From contig CALSCQ010000032.1 of NCBI GenBank assembly GCA_943704525.1, positions 1-16,469 of the forward strand: a stretch of DNA of 16,469 nucleotides, in the 5' to 3' direction. This document shows positions 1-8,607 of this stretch, in pieces. Numbering within the stretch: the stretch's first letter is position 1; every line of letters begins with the position of its first letter. Below the pieces are notes generated by a model, which saw only the letters and a program-made list of their open reading frames with translations, made no database searches and was not told where the DNA came from. The DNA is from Pigoraptor vietnamica. Taxonomy: Eukaryota > Opisthokonta > Filasterea. A program made the position numbers and the translations under genes.

Positions 1-1234
1 AGCTAAGGTGGTGTTGAACGGGGGGGGGAGGGGGAGGGGAGGGCGGGCGAGAGGGGGAGGAAGTAAGCATCGTAGGAGGAAGGAGCACTAAAGAGACAGT
101 GGCGAATACTGCGGCTGTGGGGTCCATTGGGCCAAACAAGGAAATGTGAGTAGCGATAGCGCACCTTCACCGTCGACGTCTCGCTGGTCACGTGCTCCAG
201 GCGCACGGTGCAAGGCACGTGGAGGGGATTTCGAATGCGGATGACTGCGGACGATTGCCCGCCAGTTACGACGGTCGGTTCCCGCGGGAGTGTTACGCGA
301 GGCAACTTGTACCTGCAAGCCCGAGCCACGCCACAACGCGTACAAGCGCAAGGTGCACAGGAGGGGGTCAGTCAGCACTGGCGAAACAAGGGCAGCGCAG
401 CCGCTTTCACGCAGTACCGAGATGTGACCCCAGGCAACACAGAGAGAGAGACAACTCACAGTGCCATCTTGTCTATGAGGAACTTGGACAGGCGCGGCTC
501 GTCAGCCTTCTGCGGGCCATACTTGGCGGCCTCCGCCTTTGGATCTGGCTTCACGAGGCGCCCTTCGCAACCGCGGCACCGCTTCGACCGACGCACTTGC
601 AGGGGCACGCGCACGGGACACAGTCCTCTGTAGGCACGGGGAAGAATAAGCACAACACACGCACACACACACACAAAAAAAAAAATGCCGTTCATACGCC
701 CGACTAGCCTATGGAGTCATTCGTGCAGAGAGGCAGTAAACAAGCGAACGCCGAGTGTCGCACTCACCGCGCAAACTGCGGCTGCTCGTGCGGCTGCTGC
801 AACCGCGACTCCAGCGAGGCAACCTCAAGCGCGCTCGTCACGGCGCCGACAACGCTCTCGCCCTCCGCAGCGTCCTCCGCAAGCAACACGCCACCCTCCA
901 CCGATCCCGACGGCCCACCAACTGCGCTCGTCGCCGCCGTCGCAGCTGAGAGACCCCTCAGCACGGGGTTTGAGCGCGCCGATAGCAAAAACTGCGCCTG
1001 CATCTGCTGTGGCGTGCGCCGCCGTCCAGACACCGGCCGTGTTCGCGTCGTCCCCGGCGTTTGCTTCCCCGCGGCATCCGACGACGCCCCTCGATCGATG
1101 CGCGCGCGATCGAGGTGGGATTGAATAGCGGAGGACATCATCGCGTGCGTCGACTGCGCAAGCCGCTCGCCGACGACACCGAGGCCCTCGCGCTCCTTGA
1201 GGGCGGCTGAGGACGAGGCGGTTAGTATAAAGTG

Positions 1235-1268
<34 letters not shown>

Positions 1269-1269
1269 G

Positions 1270-1310
<41 letters not shown>

Positions 1311-2010
1311 ACATGTGTGTGCGTGTGGGTACGCGTGTGTACGTGTGGAGGATGTGTAACGGTGTGTGACCAAGTGAGTGCATCGCGTGTGGGAGGGCGC
1401 ACCAAAGACGAGCTCGGGCTTCTCGTTGCAAATTCCGATGCTGCGCGAGTTCCAGTGACAGTGACTGCAGGCGAGATAGTACTGCTTGTCAGCGCCGGAC
1501 ATCGTCGAGAGCACTCTCGGGCACGTGGGGCACCGGAAACACTTGACGCATCTGCGCGAAGGCGAAGAAGGGTTAGGGTGTGCATGTAGAGGGGGCGTAG
1601 AGGTAACGGACCAAGAGAAAGAGGAGGAATTGTGCGCGTGTTTGTATATGCGCATGTACGTGCTCACTTTCGTGTTATTATGCGTTTTTTTGCCTCAATG
1701 GAGCGTGCGTGGAAGCAAGACAACGCAACACGTGTATGTCGAACACGACCTGATTGAACTTCGCCACGTGCGCGCAACAGCCGTCCCTCAGCTTGCCCAC
1801 GCACCTGTTCTTCGCAAACTTCGCCTCGACTCCGCGCACAACTTCAAAGCAGTGCGGACAAAAGAACACGTCAATCTCGTGCGCAGTGCAACGCGGGCAG
1901 CGGGTCGCGGCACACCCGTCGCAAAAATAGAGGGCATCCAGTGAGTGACGCGCGTCCCCGCACGAGCACTGCACGCGCACGTGCACGTCAGGAGCCGAGG
2001 AGAGCGCCAT
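1..2010 (-). CDS. DCTN4: Dynactin subunit 4 (p62), 3' end beyond the window
   Basis: Pointed-end subunit of dynactin, the cytoplasmic dynein cofactor. Exons (minus strand): 2010-1805, 1551-1403, 1206-768, 627-460, 312-165, giving 370 codons in phase; human p62 is about 460 aa, so roughly the last 90 residues are missing. A further acceptor is likely at positions 4-3, after a long pyrimidine tract. Evidence for family: a cysteine-rich N-terminus with six CxxC pairs (C30/33, 38/41, 51/54, 70/73, 76/79, 97/100), including the p62-like strings CTAHEIDVFFCPHC, NRCVKCFRCPTC and YYLACSHCHWNSR; a later CxxC at 282/285 followed by RLVKP; and an SLESRLQQP segment equivalent to p62 TLQQRLLQP. The start is the first ATG just before the CxxC region. 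Donors are GTGCGT, GTGCGC, GTGAGT, GTGAGT and GTGCGC. Intron 2 has a perfect TACTAAC branch point 15 nt from its acceptor. The linker at about 120-250 is low-complexity and poorly conserved. Confidence 0.9.
1235..1347. repeat. GC/GT microsatellite inside dynactin intron 2
   Basis: An alternating (GC)n then (GT)n tract with a few interruptions. It reads as CA repeats on the gene's sense strand and lies wholly within the intron 1402-1207. It ends just before the TACTAAC branch point (1227-1221), so it leaves the splice signals intact. Confidence 0.9.
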
Positions 2011-3059
2011 CTCACTCCGCTTGCGAAGACTCACGCTGTTTGACGAAGGATTTGTGCCCGCATTTTCCTCAGAAATGTATGGGGAGGGGGGAGTGTGCAC
2101 GCACCGTCAGTTGACTGGACGGACAGTCACGCGATCGAAAATTTTTTGTCAGGACTGGCGCTGTTACGCCGGCATCCGATTAAGCGCCGGCAAGGGCTCT
2201 CTTAGAGCCCTTGGCGCCGGGCGATGCGAAGAGAGCCCTTGGCGCCGGGCGATGCGTGTGAGTGCTAGCTACAAGTCACCTCCGGGCTCGCACACTGTAA
2301 TGGACTTCCACTGCTTCCAGACCTGACGAGGAGCACACGCGCGAGCCTTCGCAAGGAGACCTGATAAGAACGTGTGAGAGCAGTTGTTGGGGGTGACTAA
2401 GCCCGCCACCCGTATTAGCCAACAAGGCAATGTTGCCAGCACTGCACGAGCCCACTTTTGCCGGCCATGAAAGGCCTCCTGCAGCGTCCTTCTCCGGATG
2501 CCATTTTATTCTCCTCGCAATTGTCAGTGGTTCAAGTCACGTGGGGAGGGTGCCGTGTGTGATCTCGGCATGCATATTGTTTACCACGCGCATTCAATGC
2601 CCCTTGCGCCAGTACCCCTGTCTGTTCCCATCTTCCAGCCACCTCTTCGCACGCCAGCTCCCTTCGTCCACTGCCGCAATCTCAACCAACGCGATGCCCC
2701 TCGCCATGTTCCAAGGCACAGTCCACCCGACACAGTGACAAGTGCCGTAAAAAAAAGATCGCCCCAAAGTGGCCCATCGCAGCCGCCCTCTCATACCACG
2801 CAGGCGCCAAATTGATTGACGTGATGGCGCCCCTGTTTAGGAGCCAACCGACGAAGAACGCTCCCGTCGCACACCCGCCGTTCGCAGAAGAGACAAAGAG
2901 CGAATGTGCCTCGTCGTAGTCACTTCAGGTCCCAATGCCCCAATATTGCCAAACCCCCATCTCAAACGCACGCCCGGTTTGCGCTTGTCGCCAGCGCAAA
3001 GAAGGACAGACGCGCTCGCACGCGCAGACGCTTCGTGGCGGTGCTTTGCGTCAACATCG
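2011..3059. other. Intergenic spacer between dynactin p62 and the minus-strand F-box gene
   Basis: About 1 kb with no coding region I can support. It should hold the dynactin promoter (right after 2010) and the 3' end of the F-box gene. The open frames at 2430-2815 on either strand show no family motif and are rich in Pro, Ser and His, as expected for chance frames in this composition. A hairpin and direct repeat lie at 2184-2256. No TATA box or AATAAA signal is convincing. Confidence 0.6.
2184..2256. repeat. Hairpin plus 28-bp-period direct repeat upstream of dynactin
   Basis: A perfect 10-bp inverted repeat, CAAGGGCTCT / AGAGCCCTTG, is separated by CTT (2190-2212) and flanked on both sides by GCGCCGG-type sequence that can lengthen the stem. 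The right arm and the following bases form a 25-bp identical direct repeat (2204-2228 and 2232-2256). It lies about 175-245 bp upstream of the dynactin start codon. Function unknown. Confidence 0.8.
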
Positions 3060-3651
3060 TCAGGGCCGCAACCATTCGAAATGGTTCAGCACGTAGAGCG
3101 ACAAGTGGGCGCGCGCCTTCTCCGCTTCCATCGAACTTGGGTCCGCGAGTGTCATTTCGAAGAGTGTCCGCGCGCGCTTGAATTTGAACGGAGCAAAGAG
3201 AAGCGCCCTTATCGCGCACTCAAAGGGGTTGGCGACTAGCTTTCCCCCGGGAATGCGTGAATTCACCTCCTCGCAGAATGCGGCGTCCTCAAAGTACTTG
3301 CGAGCGCACAGCGACGACAGGCGGTAAAACGCGCTCGTGGCGAAGGAGGCGAAAAAGACGACCACACGTCTTGGCCAGCGCGCCCTTCTCACCATTAGTC
3401 AGATACGGCAGCACGTGGACGACAATCAACTCGGATGGAAGCGTGTCGATGCAAGACCAAGAGGCGCCGTCGCACATGATGGGAGAGCGAATTGAAAGGC
3501 GACGGAAGAAGAGGGAACCTCTGGATGCGCGCTGCAAAGCCGCAAAATAGACCTCATTAGAAGCGAGACCACACACACACACACACGCACGCACGCATGC
3601 ACGCCGACGCACACTCACACACACACACACACACACACGCACACACACACA

Positions 3652-3691
<40 letters not shown>

Positions 3692-3830
3692 CACACACAC
3701 ACACAGCGCATGACATACCGCGTTACTCACCGAAAGACAGTCGCCTATTACTGTCATGGCTTTGCACACACACACACACGCACGCATGCACGCACGCACA
3801 CACACACACACACACACACACGCAGACACA

Positions 3831-3889
<59 letters not shown>

Positions 3890-3945
3890 CATACCGTGTT
3901 ACTCACCCGCATAGCACTACGAAGACAGTCGCCTATTACTGTCAT
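3060..3945 (-). CDS. Small F-box protein, with a frame break at a T homopolymer
   Basis: Likely substrate-recognition subunit of an SCF-type ubiquitin ligase. The F-box is in the exon read downward from 3531: TLPSELIVVHVLPYL followed by LAKTCGRLFRLLRHE, the usual LP..(L/I)...I/V.. and C+..+ spacing. After that the frame hits a stop at 3289, while the next frame continues with a coherent stretch (YRLSSLCARKYFEDAAF, then about 75 residues) to a stop at 3060. The change falls at a run of four T (plus strand 3326-3329), so one base too many would explain it: either sequencing error or a decayed copy. Preferred model: exon 1 3945-3907 (13 codons, MTVIGDCL..., donor GTGAGT), intron full of GT repeats, exon 2 from 3531, phase 0 on both sides. 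The simpler alternative is a start at ATG 3477. The C-terminal half has no recognisable domain. Confidence 0.6.
3570..3705. repeat. CA microsatellite (first tract, F-box gene intron)
   Basis: Interrupted (CA)n with CGCA and TGCA variants. It reads as GT on the sense strand of the F-box gene and occupies the 3' half of its proposed intron (3906-3532). Histidine- or cysteine/valine-repeat open frames over this tract are artefacts. Confidence 0.95.
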
Positions 3946-3948
3946 GGC
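3713..3948 (-). repeat. Duplicated exon 1/donor segment (3713-3760 and 3889-3948)
   Basis: Two near-identical segments, 48 and 60 bp. Each reads on the minus strand as a short ATG-initiated frame (MTVIGDCL...) followed by a GTGAGTAAC donor. The outer copy has 12 extra coding bases just before the donor; the inner copy lies within the intron of the outer copy's gene model. A CA tract follows each one, so the duplication probably arose by slippage or unequal exchange between microsatellites. Confidence 0.85.
3765..3889. repeat. CA microsatellite (second tract, F-box gene intron)
   Basis: A second interrupted (CA)n tract, separated from the first by a copy of the exon-1/donor segment. Together with that segment it looks like one unit of a tandem duplication of roughly 180 bp. 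Confidence 0.95.
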
Positions 3949-4051
3949 CTGGCCTGGCGTGCCGGGACCTCAAAGCAGGGGCAAGCAGATAGAGGATGCA
4001 ACGCCACTTGTGGCCGTCCACAACACCGAGGACCGTGCCTGTAACTCAAAC

Positions 4052-4120
<69 letters not shown>

Positions 4121-4314
4121 GAAAAGCCTCGTGAACCCATCACGTGACAGTTACGTGAGCCGTGCCCACGCACCTCGTCATAGTAAATGTGTTGGATGTC
4201 CGTGTATCTCCCTTTTTCGCACGCGTCCCTTCAACTCCAACCATGCATCCGCATGTGAGCACGAACGACGCGACTGCATAGAAGCCGCGCGAAGAACGCA
4301 CACAGTCTGAGGAG
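3946..4314. promoter_or_regulatory. Divergent promoter region between the two F-box genes
   Basis: A 369-bp spacer between start codons facing away from each other. It holds a 67-nt A run (4053-4119), a CACGTGAC E-box-like site followed closely by TTACGTGAG (4141-4156), and a short upstream frame of 12 codons plus stop (4243-4281) ahead of the plus-strand gene. There is no clear TATA box. Shared regulation is inferred from the arrangement only. Confidence 0.5.
4053..4119 (+). repeat. Poly(A) tract of 67 nt
   Basis: An uninterrupted A run, preceded by AACTCAAACC and followed by CGAAAAGCC. Either a nucleosome-excluding poly(dA:dT) promoter element or the tail of an old retroposed fragment. I see no flanking target-site duplication and no recognisable element body upstream. 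Confidence 0.95.
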
Positions 4315-5787
4315 ATGGCGACGGACGACACCGACCCGCAGCACTCGCCCTTCGACAGGCTCCCGAGCGAGATCTTGGAGCTCGTCGCGTACGCCGTCTG
4401 TCGCACGGATCTGCGCGACCTGATCGCGTTTCGCCACGTGTGCGGACGGTTTTTTCGGTGCGTCGAGGGCATGCTAAGGCGTCATTTTCGCCGGGGTCTC
4501 AAGCTGGAAGGGTTCTTCGTTACCGGAAAGCTCATATATGTGAAGCCCGACGTCGCGAACATCGTGCGCCTCCCTCTCCTCCCTCCTCAGCGCACCGAGA
4601 GCGGCGACTTTGTGTTCGACGTGAACTTCCCGGCGGAGAGCCATAGCACGCGCGCGCACTTCATCGTTGCCGAGCGCGAACTCGGCCTGGCGAGGTCATT
4701 CCAACCGGAGAACCTGGGCGGGCTTTCCCGCGACCACCGCCACACTTTCAAGCTAGACATCGACAAGGACTCCAAGTACTGGCGGCGCCGCCGGATCGAC
4801 TTCAAGTGGACGTTTGGACGAATTAAGGACAGTAGGACCGGCGTGACCCCGTTCGGCACGCGGCTCGTGTTGCGTGGCGCAGAGGGCTACTGCGACCTCT
4901 TGGCCGGCCTCACGCGCCTCGAGTCAAGATTTGGCAACCGCGACATTTCTTTCGCCGAACTCTTCTACCTCCGGCTCGGCGTGTTCGCCGACCATACACG
5001 CGTCTTTGATGCGCTCACGCGCACGCTTTACAGTGGCCAGAAGGCACGTGCGCTGCTCCACAATCGCTCCGCGTGGCTGAAGGTGGCAGAGGGCAACTCC
5101 GAGGGAGACGTCCTCGATGCCATTGCGGCGATTGAGGAGCACACTGCGGGCGCGATGTTGGAGAGGGAGGCCACTGTGGAGGCCGCCTCCGAGGTTGCTC
5201 ACGGGATACATTCGAACGCCCTTAGCGCCGCGATTAGCTATATGTATGACCGGGCGCAGGGCGTTCTGACGACGGCGCTCAGGGCGATGTGCCGCGGGCA
5301 TCGTGCCTCGGAGATTCCCGCGATGCTGGCGCGACAGTATCCCCTCGACGAGGAGACGAAGGTTGCCGCGTTTCAAGTGTTGCTTCGCCGTGCCATTTGC
5401 GCGACGCAGTGGAAGGACACGCAGCGCGACATCGAGGAGGCCCTGGCGATGTGCGCGCACATGTGCGGCGATGACACGGTGAATCCTGCGGATTATAAGA
5501 GGGGCGCACGGGGGTGCTCCGGCCGTGTTATGGTCGATGCGGATGACATGGCGGTGTCGGACGTGTCGGATGGATACGAAATGGAGGATGACGGGGACGA
5601 CGAGGACGAGGACGAGGTCGACGACGACGACGACGAAGAAGAAGAGGACGACGACGATGAAGACGATGAGGACGACGACGACGAAGACGATGAGGACGAC
5701 GACGACGACGAAGACGACGAAGACGATGAGGAGGAGGATGACGATGAAGAAGACGACGACGAAGAGGAAGACGACGACTTCTGGTGA
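4315..5787 (+). CDS. F-box protein with long acidic C-terminal tail, intronless
   Basis: A single open frame of 490 codons. An F-box lies near the N-terminus (residues about 13-55): FDRLPSEILELVAYAVC, then LIAFRHVCGRFFRCVEG, matching the LPxE(I/L) start and the C+xFRC core of the Skp1-binding motif, so a role as an SCF ubiquitin-ligase adaptor is likely. Residues about 60-410 form a mixed, partly helical region that I do not recognise as WD40, LRR or kelch. From about residue 423 to 488 nearly every residue is Asp or Glu, and the protein ends in FW. The ATG at 4315 is the first in frame and sits four residues before the first acidic and Pro/Gln residues leading to the F-box. It is the only long gene here without an intron, and it is divergent from another F-box gene. 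Partner and substrate are unknown. Confidence 0.85.
   Translation: MATDDTDPQHSPFDRLPSEILELVAYAVCRTDLRDLIAFRHVCGRFFRCVEGMLRRHFRRGLKLEGFFVTGKLIYVKPDVANIVRLPLLPPQRTESGDFVFDVNFPAESHSTRAHFIVAERELGLARSFQPENLGGLSRDHRHTFKLDIDKDSKYWRRRRIDFKWTFGRIKDSRTGVTPFGTRLVLRGAEGYCDLLAGLTRLESRFGNRDISFAELFYLRLGVFADHTRVFDALTRTLYSGQKARALLHNRSAWLKVAEGNSEGDVLDAIAAIEEHTAGAMLEREATVEAASEVAHGIHSNALSAAISYMYDRAQGVLTTALRAMCRGHRASEIPAMLARQYPLDEETKVAAFQVLLRRAICATQWKDTQRDIEEALAMCAHMCGDDTVNPADYKRGARGCSGRVMVDADDMAVSDVSDGYEMEDDGDDEDEDEVDDDDDEEEEDDDDEDDEDDDDEDDEDDDDDEDDEDDEEEDDDEEDDDEEEDDDFW
5586..5784 (+). repeat. GAN-triplet repeat encoding the acidic tail
   Basis: Imperfect GAC/GAA/GAT/GAG triplets with a partly repeated higher-order unit (GACGAAGACGATGAG recurring). 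The reverse strand gives a hydrophobic Val/Phe/Ile frame that is not a real membrane protein. Strand-asymmetric triplet repeats like this are prone to length change. Confidence 0.9.
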
Positions 5788-6527
5788 GGTTTTTTTTTTT
5801 TTCATGTTCCGTCGGCGCGTCGAGTTGTCCAGTTGATTGACTGTTGAGCCGGTGCGAGCTGGGTCGCCGGGTGCCGCCTTATGTCGCTCTTGTGTCGCCT
5901 TATGTCGCCGTGTGTCTCCGTGTGTATTAACGGCCGTGCGCACACGTGACGCGTGCTCATCCGCAGAGTGCGTCGGAAAACTGCGGAAAGCGAACGTCGC
6001 GCCGAAAAGGGGAGGCGCGTTTGCTATGCGGCGATTTTGTTCTCGGCCGTTTGGGTTCTTCCGTCAGTTCTGCGTGGGGAGTGCGTGCGGGTTCGTTTGT
6101 GTATAAACTTGCGCGACTAGTGGGCTCGAGCACGTCGCAGACCATGTACTTAGCATGGGTGCTGCCGTCGCTGGTTATTGAGAGCCGGGAGCCGGCCGGT
6201 TTATGGGGCAGACTCGCGTCGAGTACTGATCTACTGGAGCGATTGAAGCGCCGTCAGGGGTTCTCCGCCACAGTCCAGCAGTTGGCTACGCATATTTTGC
6301 CCACTTGCCGGGGAGGCGTGCTGTTACACACTCTGGAGTGACGGCCACAGAAAAAATCAACGCGCACTCGCCACGTGAGGCCGTGACTTTATAGCCCCAA
6401 CTTGAAAGAAAGGAAATTTCTTTTAAGTTGGGAAAGACTGATAGTCGGCGAAAACAGTAACAAGCGCGCCACTACAACGCGTGTGTTTTTGCGAACAGCC
6501 GCGTCAGCATAGCGTCACTCTCACTCT
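5788..6527. other. Intergenic spacer between F-box gene and kinase
   Basis: 740 bp with no gene I can support. It starts with a run of 12 T (5791-5802) just after the F-box stop codon, then has a 13-bp direct repeat (CGCCTTATGTCGC at 5875 and 5896), a TATAAA at 6102-6107 that is far from any start, CACGTG at 5943 and 6372, and a 16-bp inverted repeat at 6396-6432. The open frame 5946-6341 has no family resemblance. Confidence 0.55.
6396..6432. repeat. Inverted repeat, 16-bp arms, upstream of the kinase gene
   Basis: Arms CCCAACTTGAAAGAAA and TTTCTTTTAAGTTGGG differ at one position (a G-T wobble in RNA) and enclose a GGAAA loop. It lies 96 bp before the kinase start codon, so it falls in either its promoter or its 5' UTR. 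A smaller GACT-GAT-AGTC repeat follows within 10 bp. Confidence 0.85.
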
Positions 6528-8262
6528 ATGGCGCATCCGCTTGCCGCACCCGGCGCCCTCAGTGGCACGATCGAGCGCCTCTTCCGTGTGGGAGGTTGCG
6601 ACGAAAGATGCAGGGTATCGCTCTCTCACTGCGACCCTCTCCCCACGCAGCTCTTGGAGCAGTCTGACGTGGCGGTCGTTCGCGTGCGCGGCACCTGTTT
6701 GTACCACGATGCAAGGAAATCGGAAGACGGGAACGCGGAAAAGAAGGGCGGGCGCTGTGTGTGCGAGGAGACGGCGCTGCGCGAGGGGCTGAGCCTGTTT
6801 GTGAAGGTCGTGGATTTGGCGGGACTGCGCGCACGCATGCACAAGACGGACGACAAGTGGAGGATTAGCGCGAGGTCGTTCGAGAACGAGGCTGCGTTTT
6901 ACGCGATGGCGCCTGTGGAAGAGGTGCGTCGCGCGCAAAGTCACGCACACACACCATACATACGCAGAGCATTCATGTACCTACGTACATACAGACGCAC
7001 CCACACAGACATCCCCCAATCGCACACATACACGCTTACGCAACGCGAGGCTCGAAAACAGTACATTTACACCCGCGTTGATGGTTTCTCGTGCCTTCAG
7101 CTGCTGCGTGCCGGTGTGCACATCCCGCGCGTCTACAGCTGCGAGGCGTCGCACGATCCCGAGCACGGCAAGTTTGGTCTGCGCGTCGTTACACTTCTCG
7201 AATACCTCGACCCCAAGGCGCACGTGCAAGCGGCGGTGCTCTCAGAGCAACAAACGCTCTCCGCGCTCGCATTCCTCGCCCGTTTCCACGCCCAATTCTA
7301 CATCCCTCGGAACGACAGCGACGCGCGCCGCACGGACCCGCCGCCCCTCTTTGCCAAGCTGTTCCATCGCGGCGGGTGGTGGCGCAAGGCCCTGCGACCG
7401 TCCGTGAACTTCGACAAGATACCGTCGGCGTTTGATGCGCTGTGTGCGGCGTTTCCCGAAGCGCTCGCGGGCGTCAACACGGCGGGCCATCGCGATGTTG
7501 TGCGCCGATTGTGCGAGTGCGTGCCCCGCATTCGCGATGCGATCGACCGTGCGCCCACGGCGACGCTCGTGCACGGGGATTTCAAGACGTCGAACATATT
7601 CTTCCGCTGCGAAGGAGCGGCCAGTAACGAGGCAGGTTGGTATTGTGTTGTGGTGCTTGTTGTGCAATGGGGTGTACTCGCACGTCATGGCCGCTCACGC
7701 GCGCGCTCCCCATGTGCCGCTGTGGGAGACGCTTCTGTGTTATGCTTGCGTTGTTTTCTGTGTTGTCATTGCGACACTCGCAAGCGGAACATCTGTCGTT
7801 AGTATGCCAGCGTGCTCACCTTCCCTCCTTACTTCTCTCGACCCAATGTTGCTGCCACCAGCCGTCATAGATTTCCAATGGACTGGGCCTGCTTCGAGCG
7901 GCGCGGGCGATGTCGTCTACCTCCTCTACGGTGGCGTCGAATTCGAGCTCTTGGAGAGGGAGGGCGACTTCGTTCGCGCCTATGTCGACGCGTTCGCCGC
8001 CGCGCTCGCCTCTCGTGGACTTTCGGAGAGCGTTATTGCGTGCGCACGAAGCGAGTTTGAGCGGCTGTATCCGCTGGAACTTCTCGATTACTTCACGACG
8101 GCCCTCCCGCAACTCATGGCGGACCTCACGCCGGAGGGGTGCGAAGGCAACAGGGGAAAGTACGGGTGGCTCACGCACGAGTTTGACGCACGCGTTGTCG
8201 CGCTGTTCGTGCAACGCGCCGTGGAGGCTGCGGCGCACATCGACGATATACTCGCGGGCTGA
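6528..8262 (+). CDS. APH/CHK-type small-molecule kinase (EcKinase-like)
   Basis: Exons 6528-6923, 7101-7635 and 7862-8262 join to 1332 nt (443 aa). The fold is aminoglycoside-phosphotransferase/choline-kinase-like: ATP-lysine in LFVKVVD (K93), its partner Glu in ENEAAFY (E121), catalytic loop VHGDFKTSN (H290, D292, N297) and metal-binding DFQW (D314) followed by the GAGDVVYLL helix. DFQW plus the RxF.NE..FY pattern fits the CHK/ecdysteroid-kinase-like branch (EcKinase/DUF1679), which phosphorylates small hydroxylated molecules; the true substrate cannot be read from sequence. Intron 1 (6924-7100, GTGCGT...CAG) is phase 0; intron 2 (7636-7861, donor GTTGGT) is phase 1 and splits the catalytic loop exon from the DFQ exon. 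The start is the only ATG near the head of the frame. The gene converges with the decarboxylase. Confidence 0.87.
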
Positions 8263-8607
8263 ACGCGGCTTGCCTCGATGCGATGCGTCTGCAGGTGCGG
8301 TGATCGGTCCGTGCGCGCCACGTGCTTCACATGGCATCACGAAGATCGCGTTCGCCGATAGTTTGGCGGTCACTTTTCTCTTTGCGCGAAACAAGTCGAC
8401 TAATGTTGCGATGTAGTGTGCGCGAGTGGATCGTGGGCGCAATTTCTTGCGACTGTTTGCTGCGCGGTGTTTTTGGTGCGCGGCCACTTATTATCGGCAA
8501 GGGGCGACAGATGCATATATATTGTCGGAGGGCCGTCGTTGCGAAGGATTTTTCGTAAAATGGCGCAATGAGTAACGATTTCATTTTTCGCGTGGCTCGC
8601 CCGCGTT
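8263..8607. other. Convergent 3' region between kinase and decarboxylase
   Basis: A 345-bp spacer between two stop codons facing each other, so it should hold both transcript ends. It contains an AT-rich ATGCATATATATTG patch (8511-8524) and a TCGTAAAATGG stretch but no canonical AATAAA on either strand. I see no gene in it. Confidence 0.6.

Noticed and set aside
2526-2540. GGTTCAAGTC, a tRNA B-box-like string
   Set aside because: The flanking bases do not form a T-stem, and no A-box or acceptor stem is found upstream.
2430-2815. Overlapping plus-strand open frames of about 100 codons
   Set aside because: No domain, no splice-linked continuation and composition typical of chance frames.
4924-5943. 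Long minus-strand open frame rich in Val/Phe/Ile, resembling a membrane protein
   Set aside because: It is the reverse complement of the F-box gene and its GAN acidic tail; the hydrophobic part is an artefact of GTC/TTC/ATC triplets.
6102-6107. TATAAA as kinase TATA box
   Set aside because: More than 400 bp from the start codon with no intron evidence in the 5' UTR; a chance match is as likely.
5946-6341. 131-codon plus-strand open frame
   Set aside because: No recognisable motif; contains spacer features and lies between well-supported genes without splice-compatible partners.
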